A stretch of 64,000 nucleotides of DNA from Gilliamella apicola (GCF_000599985.1 NZ_CP007445.1:124001-188000), one strand, 5' to 3'; shown: positions 9,501 to 18,618, numbered from the stretch's first letter. Program-made: numbers and translations. Notes: generated from the sequence alone by a model not told the origin.

Positions 9501-10118
9501 ATGTTAATTGTCCAACTTGCCCATTTAGACACGGTGGAAGTCAACTATTCACTATTATCAAAACAGATCATTCACGATGCTGAATTATTCAATGGCAGAC
9601 GTAAAAAACAGTTTTTAGTCTGTCGTTCAATCTTAGCTAGCTTGCTTAATCAGTATTGTCAAATTGCTATTTTGCCAACTATGGTTATAGGTGATAATAA
9701 TCGACCTTGTTTTTTAGAACGCAATCTCCCTGATTTTAATATCAGTCATAGCCAAGATTGGGTAGCGGTTGCAATATCGTTAGATGGTAGAGTTGGACTT
9801 GATATAGAAGTCGCTCGTCCCCGTAAAAATTACTTGGATGTAGCAAAAAGTTTCTTTGCAGATGCTGAGTATCAGTGGATGATGGAACAAGCGGATACCT
9901 TAAAGGCCTTTTGGCAACTTTGGACTTTAAAAGAATCAGCACTTAAATTATATGCTAAAGGCGTCTGGCAAATAAAATCAGTAAAAGTAGATATTGAAAA
10001 ACAGTTGATTAGTGCACCATTTGGACAACATTTTTATTATCAATATCAGCAAGTTGCATCGGTTCACCTTGCAGTTAATCATAATAAACCTATTACTGAA
10101 TTTATCCTACAATCTTAA
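9501..10118 (+). CDS. 4'-phosphopantetheinyl transferase, AcpT-like
   Basis: 205 residues with the Sfp/AcpT superfamily motifs: DFNISHSQDWVAVAIS, VGLDIEVARPR (Mg-binding DxE) and FWQLWTLKESALKLYAKG. It moves the phosphopantetheine arm of CoA to a serine of carrier proteins. The size and single-domain layout resemble AcpT (195 aa) more than EntD, but no carrier-protein or siderophore cluster is nearby, so the substrate is unknown. It is divergent from metC. The ribosome site is weak. Confidence 0.82.
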   Translation: MLIVQLAHLDTVEVNYSLLSKQIIHDAELFNGRRKKQFLVCRSILASLLNQYCQIAILPTMVIGDNNRPCFLERNLPDFNISHSQDWVAVAISLDGRVGLDIEVARPRKNYLDVAKSFFADAEYQWMMEQADTLKAFWQLWTLKESALKLYAKGVWQIKSVKVDIEKQLISAPFGQHFYYQYQQVASVHLAVNHNKPITEFILQS

Positions 10119-10258
10119 TAATTACGTTATTCCATATTGATCCTGTAATAATATCAATAGAATGAGTTTATTCTATACTTGTGACAAATAATTCTGACCC
10201 ACTTATAATAAAGATAAAATTATTGTTAATTATTGTATAGCAAGCCCGATTATTTTAT

Positions 10259-11023
10259 TTAAATTAGGTAAATATCTTGAAGAATTTTCCTATTTTTATC
10301 ATCTAATTGATATTCTTTAATTAGCCAATTGTCAATTGTGTTATAGCGTTTTTTGATTTCATCAATAGCAGCAGTTAAAAACTCTTCTTTAGCTGCAAAA
10401 ATAGTTTTTTGTTTTTCAAATTCTTCTGGTGATAATTTACTTTTATTCTGACTAAGTATGGCTTCACGATAATCATTTAAATAGCGTTCTGTAAGTAAGT
10501 AATCTTGCATAACAACTTCTTCACTCACCCCCAGTGCAAATAGAGTTAAGGCGACACCAACACCTGTTCTATCTTTACCTACTGCGCAGTGTTGCACTAA
10601 TGGTTTACCGTTGGCATTGAGCAGCAACGATATTAGCTTTTTATATGCTGGATTATTAAATGGTAATAATTGATAAAGTTTAACCATAAAATCAAAAGGT
10701 GAGTATTTTTTCATAACGAAAATATCATCACTAGTTAGGCTTGCTGTAATTTCATCACTTAATGGGTTTGCTGGTACATTAATATATTGACTATTATTCC
10801 AAAGGTTATCGGGATTACGATCAATTTCATGTTGATCTCGATAATCTAAAACATAATGCAAATTAAGCTCATCAGATAAAAAGTTTTTTTCACCATCATT
10901 AAGACGTGAAAATTCACCTGAACGATACAACATCCCTGAGCGAATTTGACGACCATCACTGGTTTTAATGCCACCTAAGTCACGAAAATTAATTCCATTT
11001 TTGATTTGTACAACTGATGTCAT
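10259..11023 (-). CDS. Tyrosine/serine protein phosphatase (DSP-like, Y_phosphatase3)
   Basis: 254 residues. The N-terminus NGINFRDLGGIKTSDGRQIRSGMLYRSGEFSRL is the hallmark of the bacterial phosphatase group that includes LipA/MptpB-type enzymes, and the catalytic P-loop is HCAVGKDRTGVG (CX5R, Cys near 136). Substrates in this family include phosphotyrosine proteins and phosphoinositides; which applies here cannot be told. No signal peptide is visible, so it is probably cytoplasmic. AAGGAT precedes the ATG. The gene is convergent with the transferase and divergent from pepB. Confidence 0.85.
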   Translation of the reverse strand: MTSVVQIKNGINFRDLGGIKTSDGRQIRSGMLYRSGEFSRLNDGEKNFLSDELNLHYVLDYRDQHEIDRNPDNLWNNSQYINVPANPLSDEITASLTSDDIFVMKKYSPFDFMVKLYQLLPFNNPAYKKLISLLLNANGKPLVQHCAVGKDRTGVGVALTLFALGVSEEVVMQDYLLTERYLNDYREAILSQNKSKLSPEEFEKQKTIFAAKEEFLTAAIDEIKKRYNTIDNWLIKEYQLDDKNRKILQDIYLI

Positions 11024-11124
11024 TATAGATCCTTATTTATGCTTAACTTTGCTTGCTATATTAACATGTTTCTGATTAGAATTGATTCATCGTTTTTGCA
11101 TTATTATTGCTTGAGGAATTTATT

Positions 11125-12405
11125 ATGTCGACTTTATCTATATTACTTTCGGAAAAACCTGCTCCATCAAAGTGGGGTAAAGATGCATTACTCAGTTTTT
11201 CAGAAGATGCTGTTACCATTCATTATCAACCCGAGCATCGACATGGTGCCATTCAGCGAGCTGCCCGAAAATTAGATAATCAAGGTATTAAATCAGTTAA
11301 ACTTAGTGGTGACAATTGGGATTTAGAGTCATGTTGGCATTTTTGGATTGGTTATCGTAATGCAAAAAACAATAATAAAGTCAGTTGGGCAAAATTAAAT
11401 AAGAAAGATAAGCAAGAACTAAAAAATCGCTTAGCCATCATTGATTGGTGTCGAGACATTGTTAATCAACAAGCAGAAACATTAAGTCCTTTAGAATTAG
11501 CAACACAAAGCGCAAAATTAATTAGCAATTATTCCTCTGATATTTCCTATAACATTATTTCAGGAGAAGTACTAAAAGAACAAGATTATATGGGTATCTA
11601 CACAGTTGGTAAAGGTTCTGACAGACCAGCTGCCTTACTCGAGCTTGATTATAATCCGACTCAAAATCCAAAAGCACCAATTATTGCTTGCCTAGTCGGG
11701 AAAGGGATTACTTTCGATTCTGGAGGTTATAGTTTAAAACCAAGCAGTTTTATGGAATCAATGCGATCGGATATGGGTGGCGCAGCATTGGTGACTGGCG
11801 CTTTGGCTCTTGCTATTGCTCGTGGAGTCAATCATCGTATCAAACTTTATTTATGCTGTGCTGATAATTTGGTAAGTGGTAATGCATTCAAACTAGGTGA
11901 TATTATTCGTTACCGTAATGGTAAAACAGTTGAAGTTGATAATACTGACGCCGAGGGTCGCTTGGTTTTAGCTGATGGATTAATTAATGCAGATAATGAT
12001 AATCCTCATTATATCATTGATTGCGCAACGCTTACTGGTGCAGCAAAAATTGCTGTAGGTAACGATTATCAATCATTACTCTCATTTGATGACAAATTTG
12101 CTAATCAGTTATTAGCAAGTAGCCAAGCTGAACATGAGGCATTTTGGCGATTACCATTAGCTGATTTTCACCGTTCTCAATTTCCATCCTCGTTTGCTGA
12201 TATGGCAAATTCTGGATTACCGAATACCGCTGGTGCAAGCACTGCCGCCGCATTTCTGTCCCATTTTATAAAAAATTATAAACAAAATTGGCTACACATT
12301 GACTGTTCAGCTACATTCCGCAAAAGCGCAACCGCTTTATGGGCAACTGGAGCAACAGGCATTGGGATAAGAACGCTTGCTAATTTGTTAAATGTATTAA
12401 AATAA
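11125..12405 (+). CDS. pepB: Peptidase B (M17 leucyl-aminopeptidase family)
   Basis: 426 residues, close to E. coli PepB (427 aa) over its length: [45 protein letters not shown], the metal site [19 protein letters not shown] and [14 protein letters not shown], and [13 protein letters not shown]. It is a cytoplasmic dinuclear-metal aminopeptidase. The ATG at 11125 has GAGGAA upstream; a TTG 18 nt earlier in the same frame lacks a ribosome site. In E. coli pepB ends the isc gene cluster (after iscX); here it lies 8 kb away from isc. Confidence 0.95.
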   Translation: MSTLSILLSEKPAPSKWGKDALLSFSEDAVTIHYQPEHRHGAIQRAARKLDNQGIKSVKLSGDNWDLESCWHFWIGYRNAKNNNKVSWAKLNKKDKQELKNRLAIIDWCRDIVNQQAETLSPLELATQSAKLISNYSSDISYNIISGEVLKEQDYMGIYTVGKGSDRPAALLELDYNPTQNPKAPIIACLVGKGITFDSGGYSLKPSSFMESMRSDMGGAALVTGALALAIARGVNHRIKLYLCCADNLVSGNAFKLGDIIRYRNGKTVEVDNTDAEGRLVLADGLINADNDNPHYIIDCATLTGAAKIAVGNDYQSLLSFDDKFANQLLASSQAEHEAFWRLPLADFHRSQFPSSFADMANSGLPNTAGASTAAAFLSHFIKNYKQNWLHIDCSATFRKSATALWATGATGIGIRTLANLLNVLK

Positions 12406-12472
12406 TTTTTAATAACCTCATGATTAATTGAATAAAATTTTAAAAAAAGTTTATAAATATATAAGGAATATC

Positions 12473-13288
12473 ATGAAAATAAAAAAATTACTATTAGTTA
12501 TGCCTATCTTATTTTCTTTTGCTGCTTATGCGGGGGATTGTACAACAGAATTTGAAAATAAAAATTATGAAAAGGCACTTATTGAATGTACACAAGAAGC
12601 AGAAAAAGGTAGTTCAGAAGCGCAGTATCTTTTAGGCCACTTATATTTTCAAGATGAGGCACTATACCAAAAGGCTATTTATTGGTTTACAAAATCAGCC
12701 GAACAAGGTTATGTAGATGCACAATATGCTCTAGGCGAATTGTATCATAAAAGTGATAATGAATTACAAGATTACCAAAAAGCGTTATTTTGGTATGAGA
12801 AAGCTGTAGAACAAAATCACCCTCCATCACAACATAATTTAGCTATTATGTATGAATATGGTGATGGCGTTGAACAAAATATACAAAAAGCTTTAACTTT
12901 GTATATAAAATCAGCTGAACAAGGTTATATAGATGCACAATACGCGTTAGGAGTTATGTATGATCAAGGTGATGGAATAGAACAAGATAAACAAAAAGCG
13001 ATATTTTGGTATGAAAAAGCTGCAGAACAAGATGACTTCAACTCACAATTTAATTTAGCTCTTATGTATGATGAAGGTGATGGCGTTGAACAAAATAAAC
13101 AAAAAGCAGCATTTTGGTATACTAAATTAGCGGAGCGGAATGTCGTCCCTGAAGCACAATACAGGTTAGGAATTATGTATGATAAAGGTGATGGGGTTGA
13201 GCAAAACAAATTATTAGCTAATAAGTATTTTAAACAGTCCTGTGAGCGGGGTTTTGAAAAAGCTTGTAATAAATTAAAAAATAATTAA
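12473..13288 (+). CDS. Secreted Sel1-repeat protein (6 repeats)
   Basis: 271 residues. The ATG at 12473 follows AAGGAA and starts a clear signal peptide (basic KIKK, hydrophobic core, AYA cleavage before GDC). The mature part has about six 36-residue Sel1-like repeats of the form AQYxLGxMYxxGDGVEQDKQKAxxWYxKAAEQG, the TPR-like alpha-solenoid fold. It ends with a cysteine-containing cap (QSCERGFEKACNKL). Sel1 proteins act as scaffolds in signalling or host interaction; no specific function can be assigned. An earlier in-frame start at 12428 would hide the signal peptide and is rejected. It is paralogous to the 13630-14988 gene. Confidence 0.88.
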   Translation: MKIKKLLLVMPILFSFAAYAGDCTTEFENKNYEKALIECTQEAEKGSSEAQYLLGHLYFQDEALYQKAIYWFTKSAEQGYVDAQYALGELYHKSDNELQDYQKALFWYEKAVEQNHPPSQHNLAIMYEYGDGVEQNIQKALTLYIKSAEQGYIDAQYALGVMYDQGDGIEQDKQKAIFWYEKAAEQDDFNSQFNLALMYDEGDGVEQNKQKAAFWYTKLAERNVVPEAQYRLGIMYDKGDGVEQNKLLANKYFKQSCERGFEKACNKLKNN

Positions 13289-13300
13289 ATTTTTGAGGAA

Positions 13301-13332
13301 AACCATCTTAAATGATTAAGATGGTTTTTTTA
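13301..13332 (+). terminator. Terminator of the first sel1 gene
   Basis: AACCATCTTAA (13301-13311) and TTAAGATGGTT (13316-13326) form an 11-bp perfect stem with loop ATGA, followed by a T run. The same structure is duplicated at 15001. Confidence 0.9.
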
Positions 13333-13359
13333 GGTTTTTATCTGTTTTTTAATAATTTA

Positions 13360-13539
13360 TTATTTTTCTTCAATAACAGTTGCTTTTTTAATATAAACCG
13401 GCTCAACAGGTACATTTTGATGAGGTCCTACACGGTGAGTTGCTACATTTACAATCTTATCAACAATATCCATTCCTTTAATCACTTTACCAAAAACGGC
13501 ATAACTATAATTTTCAGGTGATTGGTAATTACGAAAATC
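13360..13539 (-). pseudogene. Truncated duplicate of the ppiA 3' end
   Basis: On the minus strand this encodes the last 60 or so residues of PpiA ([22 protein letters not shown] ... [12 protein letters not shown]). The 5' two thirds, including the signal peptide and most of the active site, are absent. The glutamine codon before the stop has become TAA, so it is one residue shorter than the intact copy at 15056-15625. It lies downstream of, and antisense to, the first sel1 gene exactly as intact ppiA lies relative to the second. It is a by-product of a tandem duplication and is not expected to be functional. Confidence 0.9.
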
Positions 13540-13629
13540 AATAATGGCGATTATTTTTGATATATACTTTTATATATAATAGGTAAATAAAAAATATTAA
13601 TTCTTCTTTAAACATATATAGGAAATATA

Positions 13630-14988
13630 ATGAAAAAATTTTTATCTTTTGGGTTATTATCCCTTTGTTCTTTTTCAATATATGCAAGTCAATGCAATAT
13701 TGATTTTGAAAAAAAGAATTATGAGAAAGCATTTGAAAAATGCACACAAAAAGCAGAACAAGGAGATGCAAATGCTCAGACTGTTTTAGGTTTTATGTAT
13801 GAAAAAGGTGAGGGTGTAAAGCAAGATAAACAAAAGGCTATTTATTGGTATACAAAATCAGCGGAACAAGGTTTCTCGAGTGCACAATTTAATTTAGCAG
13901 TTATGTATTATCAAGATGATGATATAAAGCAAGATAAACGAAAGGCTGTTTATTGGTATACAAAAGCAGCAACACAAAATCATTCAAAAGCACAATATAA
14001 TTTAGCTTTTATGTATGAAAAAGGTGAGGGTGTAAAGCAAGATAAACAAAAGGCTATTTATTGGTATACAAAATCAGCGGAACAAGGTTTTTCGAGTGCG
14101 CAACTTAACTTAGCAGTTATGTATTATAAAGGTGATGGTATAGATCAAGATAAAGTTAAAGCTGCATATTGGTATACAAAAGCTGCAGAGCAAGGTTTAT
14201 CCATCTCACAATTTAATTTAGGGCAAATGTATTATGAAGGTGATGGAATAAAGCAAGATAAACAAAAAGCTGTTTATTGGTATACAAAAGCAGCAGAACA
14301 AGGTTTATCCAATGCCCAAAATAATTTAGCAATTATGTATGATCAAGGTAATGGCATAAAGCAAAATAAACAAAAGGCTGTTTATTGGTTTACTAAAGCA
14401 GTAGAACAAGGTTTATCCAATGCTCAAAATAATTTAGCAAAAATGTATAATGAAGGCGACGGTATAGAGCAAGATAAACTTAAAGCAGTATATTTGTATA
14501 CAAAAGCGGCAGAACAAGGTTTCTCAAGTGCACAATTTAACTTAGCGCTTATGTATTATGAAGGTGATGGAATAAAGCAAGATAAACAAAGAGCTGTTTA
14601 TTGGTTTACTAAAGCAGCAGAACAAAATGATTCAAAAGCGCAATATAATTTAGCTTTTATGTATGAAAAAGGTGAAGGTGTAAAGCAAGATAAACAAAAG
14701 GCTATTTATTGGTATACAAAAGCAGCGGAACAAGGTTTCGCGAGTGCACAATTTAACTTAGGGCTTATGTATGGTAAAGATGAGAGTATAAAACAAGACA
14801 AACAAAAAGCTGCATTTTGGTTTACTAAAGCAGCCGAACAAGATGTATCATCAGCACAATACAATTTAGGAATTATGTATTATGAAGGTGATGGGGTTGA
14901 ACAGAATAAATCTTTAGCTAACAATTATTTAAATCAGTCTTGTGATCTGGGATTTGAAAAAGCTTGTGATAAATTAAAAAATAATTAA
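13630..14988 (+). CDS. Secreted Sel1-repeat protein (11 repeats)
   Basis: 452 residues. AGGAAA precedes the ATG; the signal peptide KKFLSFGLLSLCSFSIYA is followed by SQC. The mature protein has 11 consecutive 36-residue Sel1-like repeats, mostly of the form NLAxMYYEGDGIKQDKQKAVYWYTKAAEQG, ending with a QSCDLGFEKACDKL cap nearly the same as in the first paralogue. Pairs of N- and C-terminal cysteines (QCNIDFEK and KCTQKAEQG; QSC and KAC) may form disulfides. It is likely a periplasmic or exported scaffold; the partner is unknown. Several repeats are almost identical in DNA, showing recent internal expansion. Confidence 0.88.
   Translation: MKKFLSFGLLSLCSFSIYASQCNIDFEKKNYEKAFEKCTQKAEQGDANAQTVLGFMYEKGEGVKQDKQKAIYWYTKSAEQGFSSAQFNLAVMYYQDDDIKQDKRKAVYWYTKAATQNHSKAQYNLAFMYEKGEGVKQDKQKAIYWYTKSAEQGFSSAQLNLAVMYYKGDGIDQDKVKAAYWYTKAAEQGLSISQFNLGQMYYEGDGIKQDKQKAVYWYTKAAEQGLSNAQNNLAIMYDQGNGIKQNKQKAVYWFTKAVEQGLSNAQNNLAKMYNEGDGIEQDKLKAVYLYTKAAEQGFSSAQFNLALMYYEGDGIKQDKQRAVYWFTKAAEQNDSKAQYNLAFMYEKGEGVKQDKQKAIYWYTKAAEQGFASAQFNLGLMYGKDESIKQDKQKAAFWFTKAAEQDVSSAQYNLGIMYYEGDGVEQNKSLANNYLNQSCDLGFEKACDKLKNN
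13786..14910 (+). repeat. 108-bp tandem repeats coding Sel1 units
   Basis: The coding DNA is built of about 11 units of 108 bp. The stretches near 13790-13880, 14010-14100 and 14655-14745 are nearly identical at the DNA level (they encode MYEKGEGVKQDKQKAIYWYT), spaced by multiples of 108 bp. This fits unequal recombination or slippage inside the gene. Confidence 0.85.
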
Positions 14989-15238
14989 ATTTTTGAGGGA
15001 AACCATCTTAAATGATTAAGATGGTTTTTTAGGTTTTTATCTGTTTTTTAATAATTTATTGTTTTTCTTCAATAACAGTTGCCTTTTTAATATAAACCGG
15101 CTCAACAGGTACATTTTGATGAGGTCCTACACGGTGAGTTGCTACATTTACAATCTTATCAACAATATCCATTCCTTTAATCACTTTACCAAAAACGGCA
15201 TAACCGTAATTTTCAGGTGATTGGTAATTAAGAAATTC
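14949..15238. repeat. Right copy of the duplicated sel1/ppiA segment
   Basis: It matches 13250-13539. It contains the end of the second sel1 gene, its terminator and the 3' third of intact ppiA. Confidence 0.9.
15001..15031 (+). terminator. Terminator of the second sel1 gene
   Basis: The same 11-bp stem as at 13301 (AACCATCTTAA with TTAAGATGGTT, 15001-15026) followed by TTTT. It also lies just past the convergent ppiA stop. Confidence 0.9.
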
Positions 15239-15625
15239 GTTGTTTACAGTGTTGATAAAGAATTGGCTAGTTGCACTATCCACATCGCTCGTTCTTGCCA
15301 TGGCTATTGTGCCACGATTGTTCTTTAAACCATTATTTGCTTCATTTTTTATCGGAGCATTACCATCTTTAAATTTTAATTGATCATCGGCACCACCCCC
15401 TTGAATCATAAAACCAGGTATGACGCGATGGAACGTTAAATTTTCATAAAATCCACTGTTAACATAATCAAGAAAGTTTTTAGTAGTTATTGGTGCATGT
15501 TCACTATCTAATTCAATTTCAATATCACCAAGACTCGTTTGTAATAAAACTTTTGTGTCAGCAAAAGTAACACTGGTAAAAAGAGTTAACAGCAATGATA
15601 TAAATAATAATTTGATTTTTCTCAT
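15056..15625 (-). CDS. ppiA: Periplasmic peptidyl-prolyl cis-trans isomerase A (cyclophilin)
   Basis: 189 residues, close to E. coli PpiA (190 aa). The signal peptide ends TFA before DTKVLLQTS. Cyclophilin motifs follow: [28 protein letters not shown] (catalytic Arg), [21 protein letters not shown] and [17 protein letters not shown]. It catalyses proline isomerisation of envelope proteins. It is convergent with the second sel1 gene, sharing the terminator region. Its 3' third is duplicated at 13360-13539. In E. coli ppiA is CRP-controlled; a CRP-like site lies about 100 bp upstream here. Confidence 0.94.
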   Translation of the reverse strand: MRKIKLLFISLLLTLFTSVTFADTKVLLQTSLGDIEIELDSEHAPITTKNFLDYVNSGFYENLTFHRVIPGFMIQGGGADDQLKFKDGNAPIKNEANNGLKNNRGTIAMARTSDVDSATSQFFINTVNNEFLNYQSPENYGYAVFGKVIKGMDIVDKIVNVATHRVGPHQNVPVEPVYIKKATVIEEKQ

Positions 15626-15718
15626 ATATTATTTCCTTAATCAGATATATATAATCGGTTGATTATACCGAATATTTGATTATTTTAAATAATTATTATG
15701 TAAAATCTGATGAAATTA

Positions 15719-15734
15719 TGTGTCATAGATCGCA
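15719..15734. promoter_or_regulatory. Possible CRP site upstream of ppiA
   Basis: TGTGTCATAGATCGCA compared with TGTGA-N6-TCACA has one mismatch in each half. It lies 94 bp before the ppiA start in the ppiA-gntX divergent gap. The call rests on weak sequence plus the E. coli precedent. Confidence 0.35.
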
Positions 15735-15919
15735 ATTTTATTTTTTATTAGTAACAAATTTTTTAAAATATTTATTATAAATAAACTTATTTGCTTGCGA
15801 TTTTGGTATAACATTTTAATTCGTATCCATATTATTTTGATATTGATCTAAATGATTAAGTAATTTTTATACTGAAACATTATGTTAATCTGAAACTTTT
15901 TTACAAAAAAGTAAACTAT

Positions 15920-16591
15920 ATGCGTTGTATTTTATGTAATATGCCTTTATTTTTATCTCATCATGGTATTTGCAGTCAATGTGTTAAAAATCTACCTAAA
16001 TTCAATAAAATTTGTCGGCGATGCTGTTTACCTCATTCATTATCAACGAATGTATGTTATCGATGTCGAGAACATAAACCTTATTGGGACGAACTTATTG
16101 CTGTTAGTGAATATATTCATCCATTGAAAAATTTAATTCATCACTTTAAATTTTATAAAAAAATTGAATTAAAGTTGGCATTAGCGAGATTAATGTTTTT
16201 ATCATGGTATCAACGACGAGAAATGGAAGGTTTAGCTAAACCAGATTTGGTTACGTGTGTGCCTTTGCATCATCTTCGATATTGGTCAAGAGGCTATAAC
16301 CAAGCCGAATTGTTGGCAAAGCCTATTGCTAAATGGTTAAATTGTGATTTTTATCCTCATCTGTTATCAAGAAAGAAAAATGCAACAGATCAAAAGAAAT
16401 TATCACTTAAACAGCGGATGAGCAATGTTGAGACACTTTTTGTGTGTAACCAAAATGTTGCTAATAAATCGGTAATGCTTATTGATGATATAGTTACTAC
16501 TGGTAATACTATAAATGCTATTAGTCAGCAATTAAAACAATGTGGAGCAACCCGTGTTGAGATAATTTGTTTATGTCGTACGGTATTGTAA
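15920..16591 (+). CDS. gntX: ComF/GntX-type phosphoribosyltransferase-fold protein
   Basis: 223 residues. The N-terminal zinc-finger-like cysteines are CxxC pairs (MRCILCNMP, GICSQC, CRRCC, CYRCRE). The C-terminal PRTase domain has SVMLIDDIVTTGNTINAISQ, the PRPP-binding loop, and the ComF motif RGYNQAELLAKPIAKWL. E. coli GntX and Haemophilus ComF belong here; ComF is needed for DNA uptake, while GntX's exact role is unclear. The order gntX-nfuA is the same as in E. coli. Confidence 0.9.
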   Translation: MRCILCNMPLFLSHHGICSQCVKNLPKFNKICRRCCLPHSLSTNVCYRCREHKPYWDELIAVSEYIHPLKNLIHHFKFYKKIELKLALARLMFLSWYQRREMEGLAKPDLVTCVPLHHLRYWSRGYNQAELLAKPIAKWLNCDFYPHLLSRKKNATDQKKLSLKQRMSNVETLFVCNQNVANKSVMLIDDIVTTGNTINAISQQLKQCGATRVEIICLCRTVL

Positions 16592-16688
16592 AATCCTAAA
16601 CAGTCCCTATAATAACCAAGAAAGTTAGTCAACTATTATAAATGATGCTGAATATTATTTATATCAAATGGTGTTAAAGTGAGGAGTT

Positions 16689-17270
16689 ATGTCTATTATT
16701 ACTATTTCTGAATCAGCTCAACAGCACTTTAAAAAATTGCTTGCTAATCAACCAGAAGGTACACAAATTAGAGTATTTGTTATGGATCCTGGTACGCCTA
16801 GTGCAGAATGTGGAGTTTCGTATTGTCCGGCCGATACAGTTGAAGATAATGATATAGAAGAAAAGTATACAGATTTTTCTGTGTATATCGATGAATTTAG
16901 TGCCCCATTTTTGGAAGAAACTGTGATTGATTATGTGACAGATGAATTTGGTGCACAGTTAACATTAAAAGCACCTAACTCAAAAATGAAAAAAGTTGCT
17001 GATGATGCCCCGTTAATTGAGCGCGTAAATTATGTGATCCAAGCGCAAATTAACCCTCAGTTGGCTAGTCATGGTGGGCGCGTAAATTTAGTTGAGTTGA
17101 CCGATGATAACTACGCGATTTTACAATTTGGTGGTGGATGTAATGGTTGCTCAATGGTTGATTATACTTTGAAAGAAGGTATCGAAAAGCAATTAATGGT
17201 CGAATTTCCTGAACTTGCAGGAGTGAAAGACATTACTGAACATCAAGCGGGCGCACATTCATTTTGTTAA
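16689..17270 (+). CDS. nfuA: Fe-S cluster carrier NfuA
   Basis: 193 residues. The N-terminal degenerate A-type domain ([18 protein letters not shown] ... [14 protein letters not shown]) is fused to a C-terminal Nfu domain with the cluster-binding CxxC in [14 protein letters not shown] (about 149-152). The length is close to E. coli NfuA (191 aa). It delivers [4Fe-4S] clusters to apo-enzymes, mainly under stress. GAGGAG precedes the ATG. It follows gntX by 97 nt. The C-terminal tail ends HSFC rather than the HSYY I recall from E. coli. Confidence 0.96.
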   Translation: MSIITISESAQQHFKKLLANQPEGTQIRVFVMDPGTPSAECGVSYCPADTVEDNDIEEKYTDFSVYIDEFSAPFLEETVIDYVTDEFGAQLTLKAPNSKMKKVADDAPLIERVNYVIQAQINPQLASHGGRVNLVELTDDNYAILQFGGGCNGCSMVDYTLKEGIEKQLMVEFPELAGVKDITEHQAGAHSFC

Positions 17271-17366
17271 AATGCATGAAAAATAATTTTTATTTAAAAC
17301 TTGCTTATTGCTGGGATTAAGTCATAATCAAAGGCTATGTGTCTGTTCACTTTATGATGGGGTTTT

Positions 17367-18284
17367 ATGAATCAAGTTAGTATTATTTCAGATCTTATCG
17401 TTTGGATTGAAAAAAATTTAGAACAGCCATTGTCTATCGATAATGTATCGCAAAAGTCTGGTTATTCAAAATGGCATTTACAACGAATGTTTAAAGAAGT
17501 GACGGGGCAAGTTCTTGGAACTTATATTCGTCATCGTCGCTTAACTTACGCAGCGCTATCTTTGCGTATGACCAGTAAGCCCATTTTAGACATTGCTATG
17601 CAATATCGTTTTGATTCGCAACAAACATTTACCCGATCTTTTAAAAAACAATTTAATGAAACACCAGCGAGTTATCGTCGAAGTGAATTTTGGGATCCAG
17701 TAGGATTAACACCAGCGATTGAGCTTAATAAAAATCAACTTTCACTACCTGAACCCAAATTTGTTGATATGCCGAAACAGACTTTTTGGGGGATTTCTTT
17801 CAAAAATAATTGTAATCTAGGACAATTATTAGACGAAGAAAATAGACTTCGAACACAGTTTTTTCATAATTATCTATCTCGTTGTACAAATAAAAGCGAA
17901 GATTTGCCTGATAAAATTTATGCTTTTAGTCGTATATTAAAAAGCAAAGATAATACCAATGAACAAGAACTACTTTATACTATTGCGTTAGATCATAATA
18001 ATAATCTTGAACATATTGAAGAAGTAGTTAGTGAAGGTGGATTATATTTATGCTTTAAATATATTGGTTCACCAGATAACTTTAGCGATTTTATTTCTCA
18101 AGTACATTTAGCTGCAATGCCAGCTCTAAAAGTTCGGTTGCGTAGTTCCAGCTGTTTAATCGAAATTCACCATAATCTTCATGATGATACTGTCGCCTCT
18201 GTTAAAGATATTAAGACTATGGAATGTGATTACTGTGTGCCGGTTGTTACAGAAACTGAAGTTAATATCCAACAAAATTTATAA
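17367..18284 (+). CDS. rob: Rob-like AraC-family regulator with GyrI-like domain
   Basis: 305 residues. The N-terminal two-HTH DNA-binding domain (residues 1-110) is close to E. coli Rob/SoxS/MarA: SGYSKWHLQRMFKEVTGQVLGTYIRHRRLT and YRFDSQQTFTRSFKKQFNETPASYRRS. The C-terminal 180 residues form a GyrI-like ligand-binding domain, as in Rob (289 aa), and this domain is much more diverged. By analogy it activates stress and efflux genes; the ligand and targets here are unknown. It is a single gene with its own upstream gap; no marbox was searched for systematically. Confidence 0.85.
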   Translation: MNQVSIISDLIVWIEKNLEQPLSIDNVSQKSGYSKWHLQRMFKEVTGQVLGTYIRHRRLTYAALSLRMTSKPILDIAMQYRFDSQQTFTRSFKKQFNETPASYRRSEFWDPVGLTPAIELNKNQLSLPEPKFVDMPKQTFWGISFKNNCNLGQLLDEENRLRTQFFHNYLSRCTNKSEDLPDKIYAFSRILKSKDNTNEQELLYTIALDHNNNLEHIEEVVSEGGLYLCFKYIGSPDNFSDFISQVHLAAMPALKVRLRSSSCLIEIHHNLHDDTVASVKDIKTMECDYCVPVVTETEVNIQQNL

Positions 18285-18315
18285 TTCTGATTGTTACAAG
18301 TATATTGAATAGATA

Positions 18316-18618
18316 CTAGTTAATGTTTTTGTTATCTGAGCTTAACAGAATGTTTTCTAACCATTTTTTAAATTCAGGTGTTGCTTCTTTAAGACTATTT
18401 GAACCTCGAGTTACTGTTGCAATACCTATTTTTAGTTGATCTTTTAGTTGCCTTTGGTTGATTGAACCGTCAAGTAATGAATGTACAATTTTCACTCGAG
18501 TTATCAGTGCATCGCGTTCATCAGCTGTCATTAATAACTTTAATATATCAAGTGAATAACCGTCATTAAAGGCTTGGTGTAATAGCTTAACGGTTTGTTG
18601 CCATTCGTTAGTTTTCAT
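18316..18618 (-). CDS. trpR: Trp operon repressor
   Basis: 100 residues. TADERDALITRVKIVHSLLDGSINQRQLKDQLKIGIATVTRGSNSLKEA is the TrpR helix-turn-helix core, close to E. coli. It binds L-tryptophan and represses trp genes. The ATG at 18618 has GGTGA 5 nt upstream; an ATG at 18630 overlaps the slt stop (TAATG) but lacks a ribosome site. The slt-trpR order is conserved with E. coli. The C-terminal tail SSDNKNIN is slightly longer than in E. coli. Confidence 0.93.
   Translation of the reverse strand: MKTNEWQQTVKLLHQAFNDGYSLDILKLLMTADERDALITRVKIVHSLLDGSINQRQLKDQLKIGIATVTRGSNSLKEATPEFKKWLENILLSSDNKNIN

Larger units (their letters stand above)
13250..13539. repeat. Left copy of a duplicated segment (sel1 3' end + terminator + ppiA 3' end)
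   Basis: 13250-13539 aligns with about 14949-15238 at an offset of 1699 bp. Over the non-coding and ppiA part I count about four substitutions in 171 positions plus one indel near the terminator, roughly 98% identity. Similarity ends sharply near 13539, where the intact ppiA continues and this copy does not. Confidence 0.9.

Noticed and set aside
12428-12472. Upstream start for the first sel1 gene
   Set aside because: It would place 15 residues before the signal peptide and lacks a ribosome site; AAGGAA supports 12473.
13312-13521. 69-codon open frame on the plus strand
   Set aside because: It is the antisense of the terminator and the ppiA fragment; it has no homology of its own.
13786-14910. 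Regular direct repeats resembling a CRISPR array
   Set aside because: The repeats are contiguous 108-bp coding units without spacers and translate as Sel1 motifs.
18313-18322. ACTAGTTAA near the trpR end as a Trp operator
   Set aside because: Only one CTAG half is present, and it lies downstream of trpR and includes its stop codon, not in a promoter.
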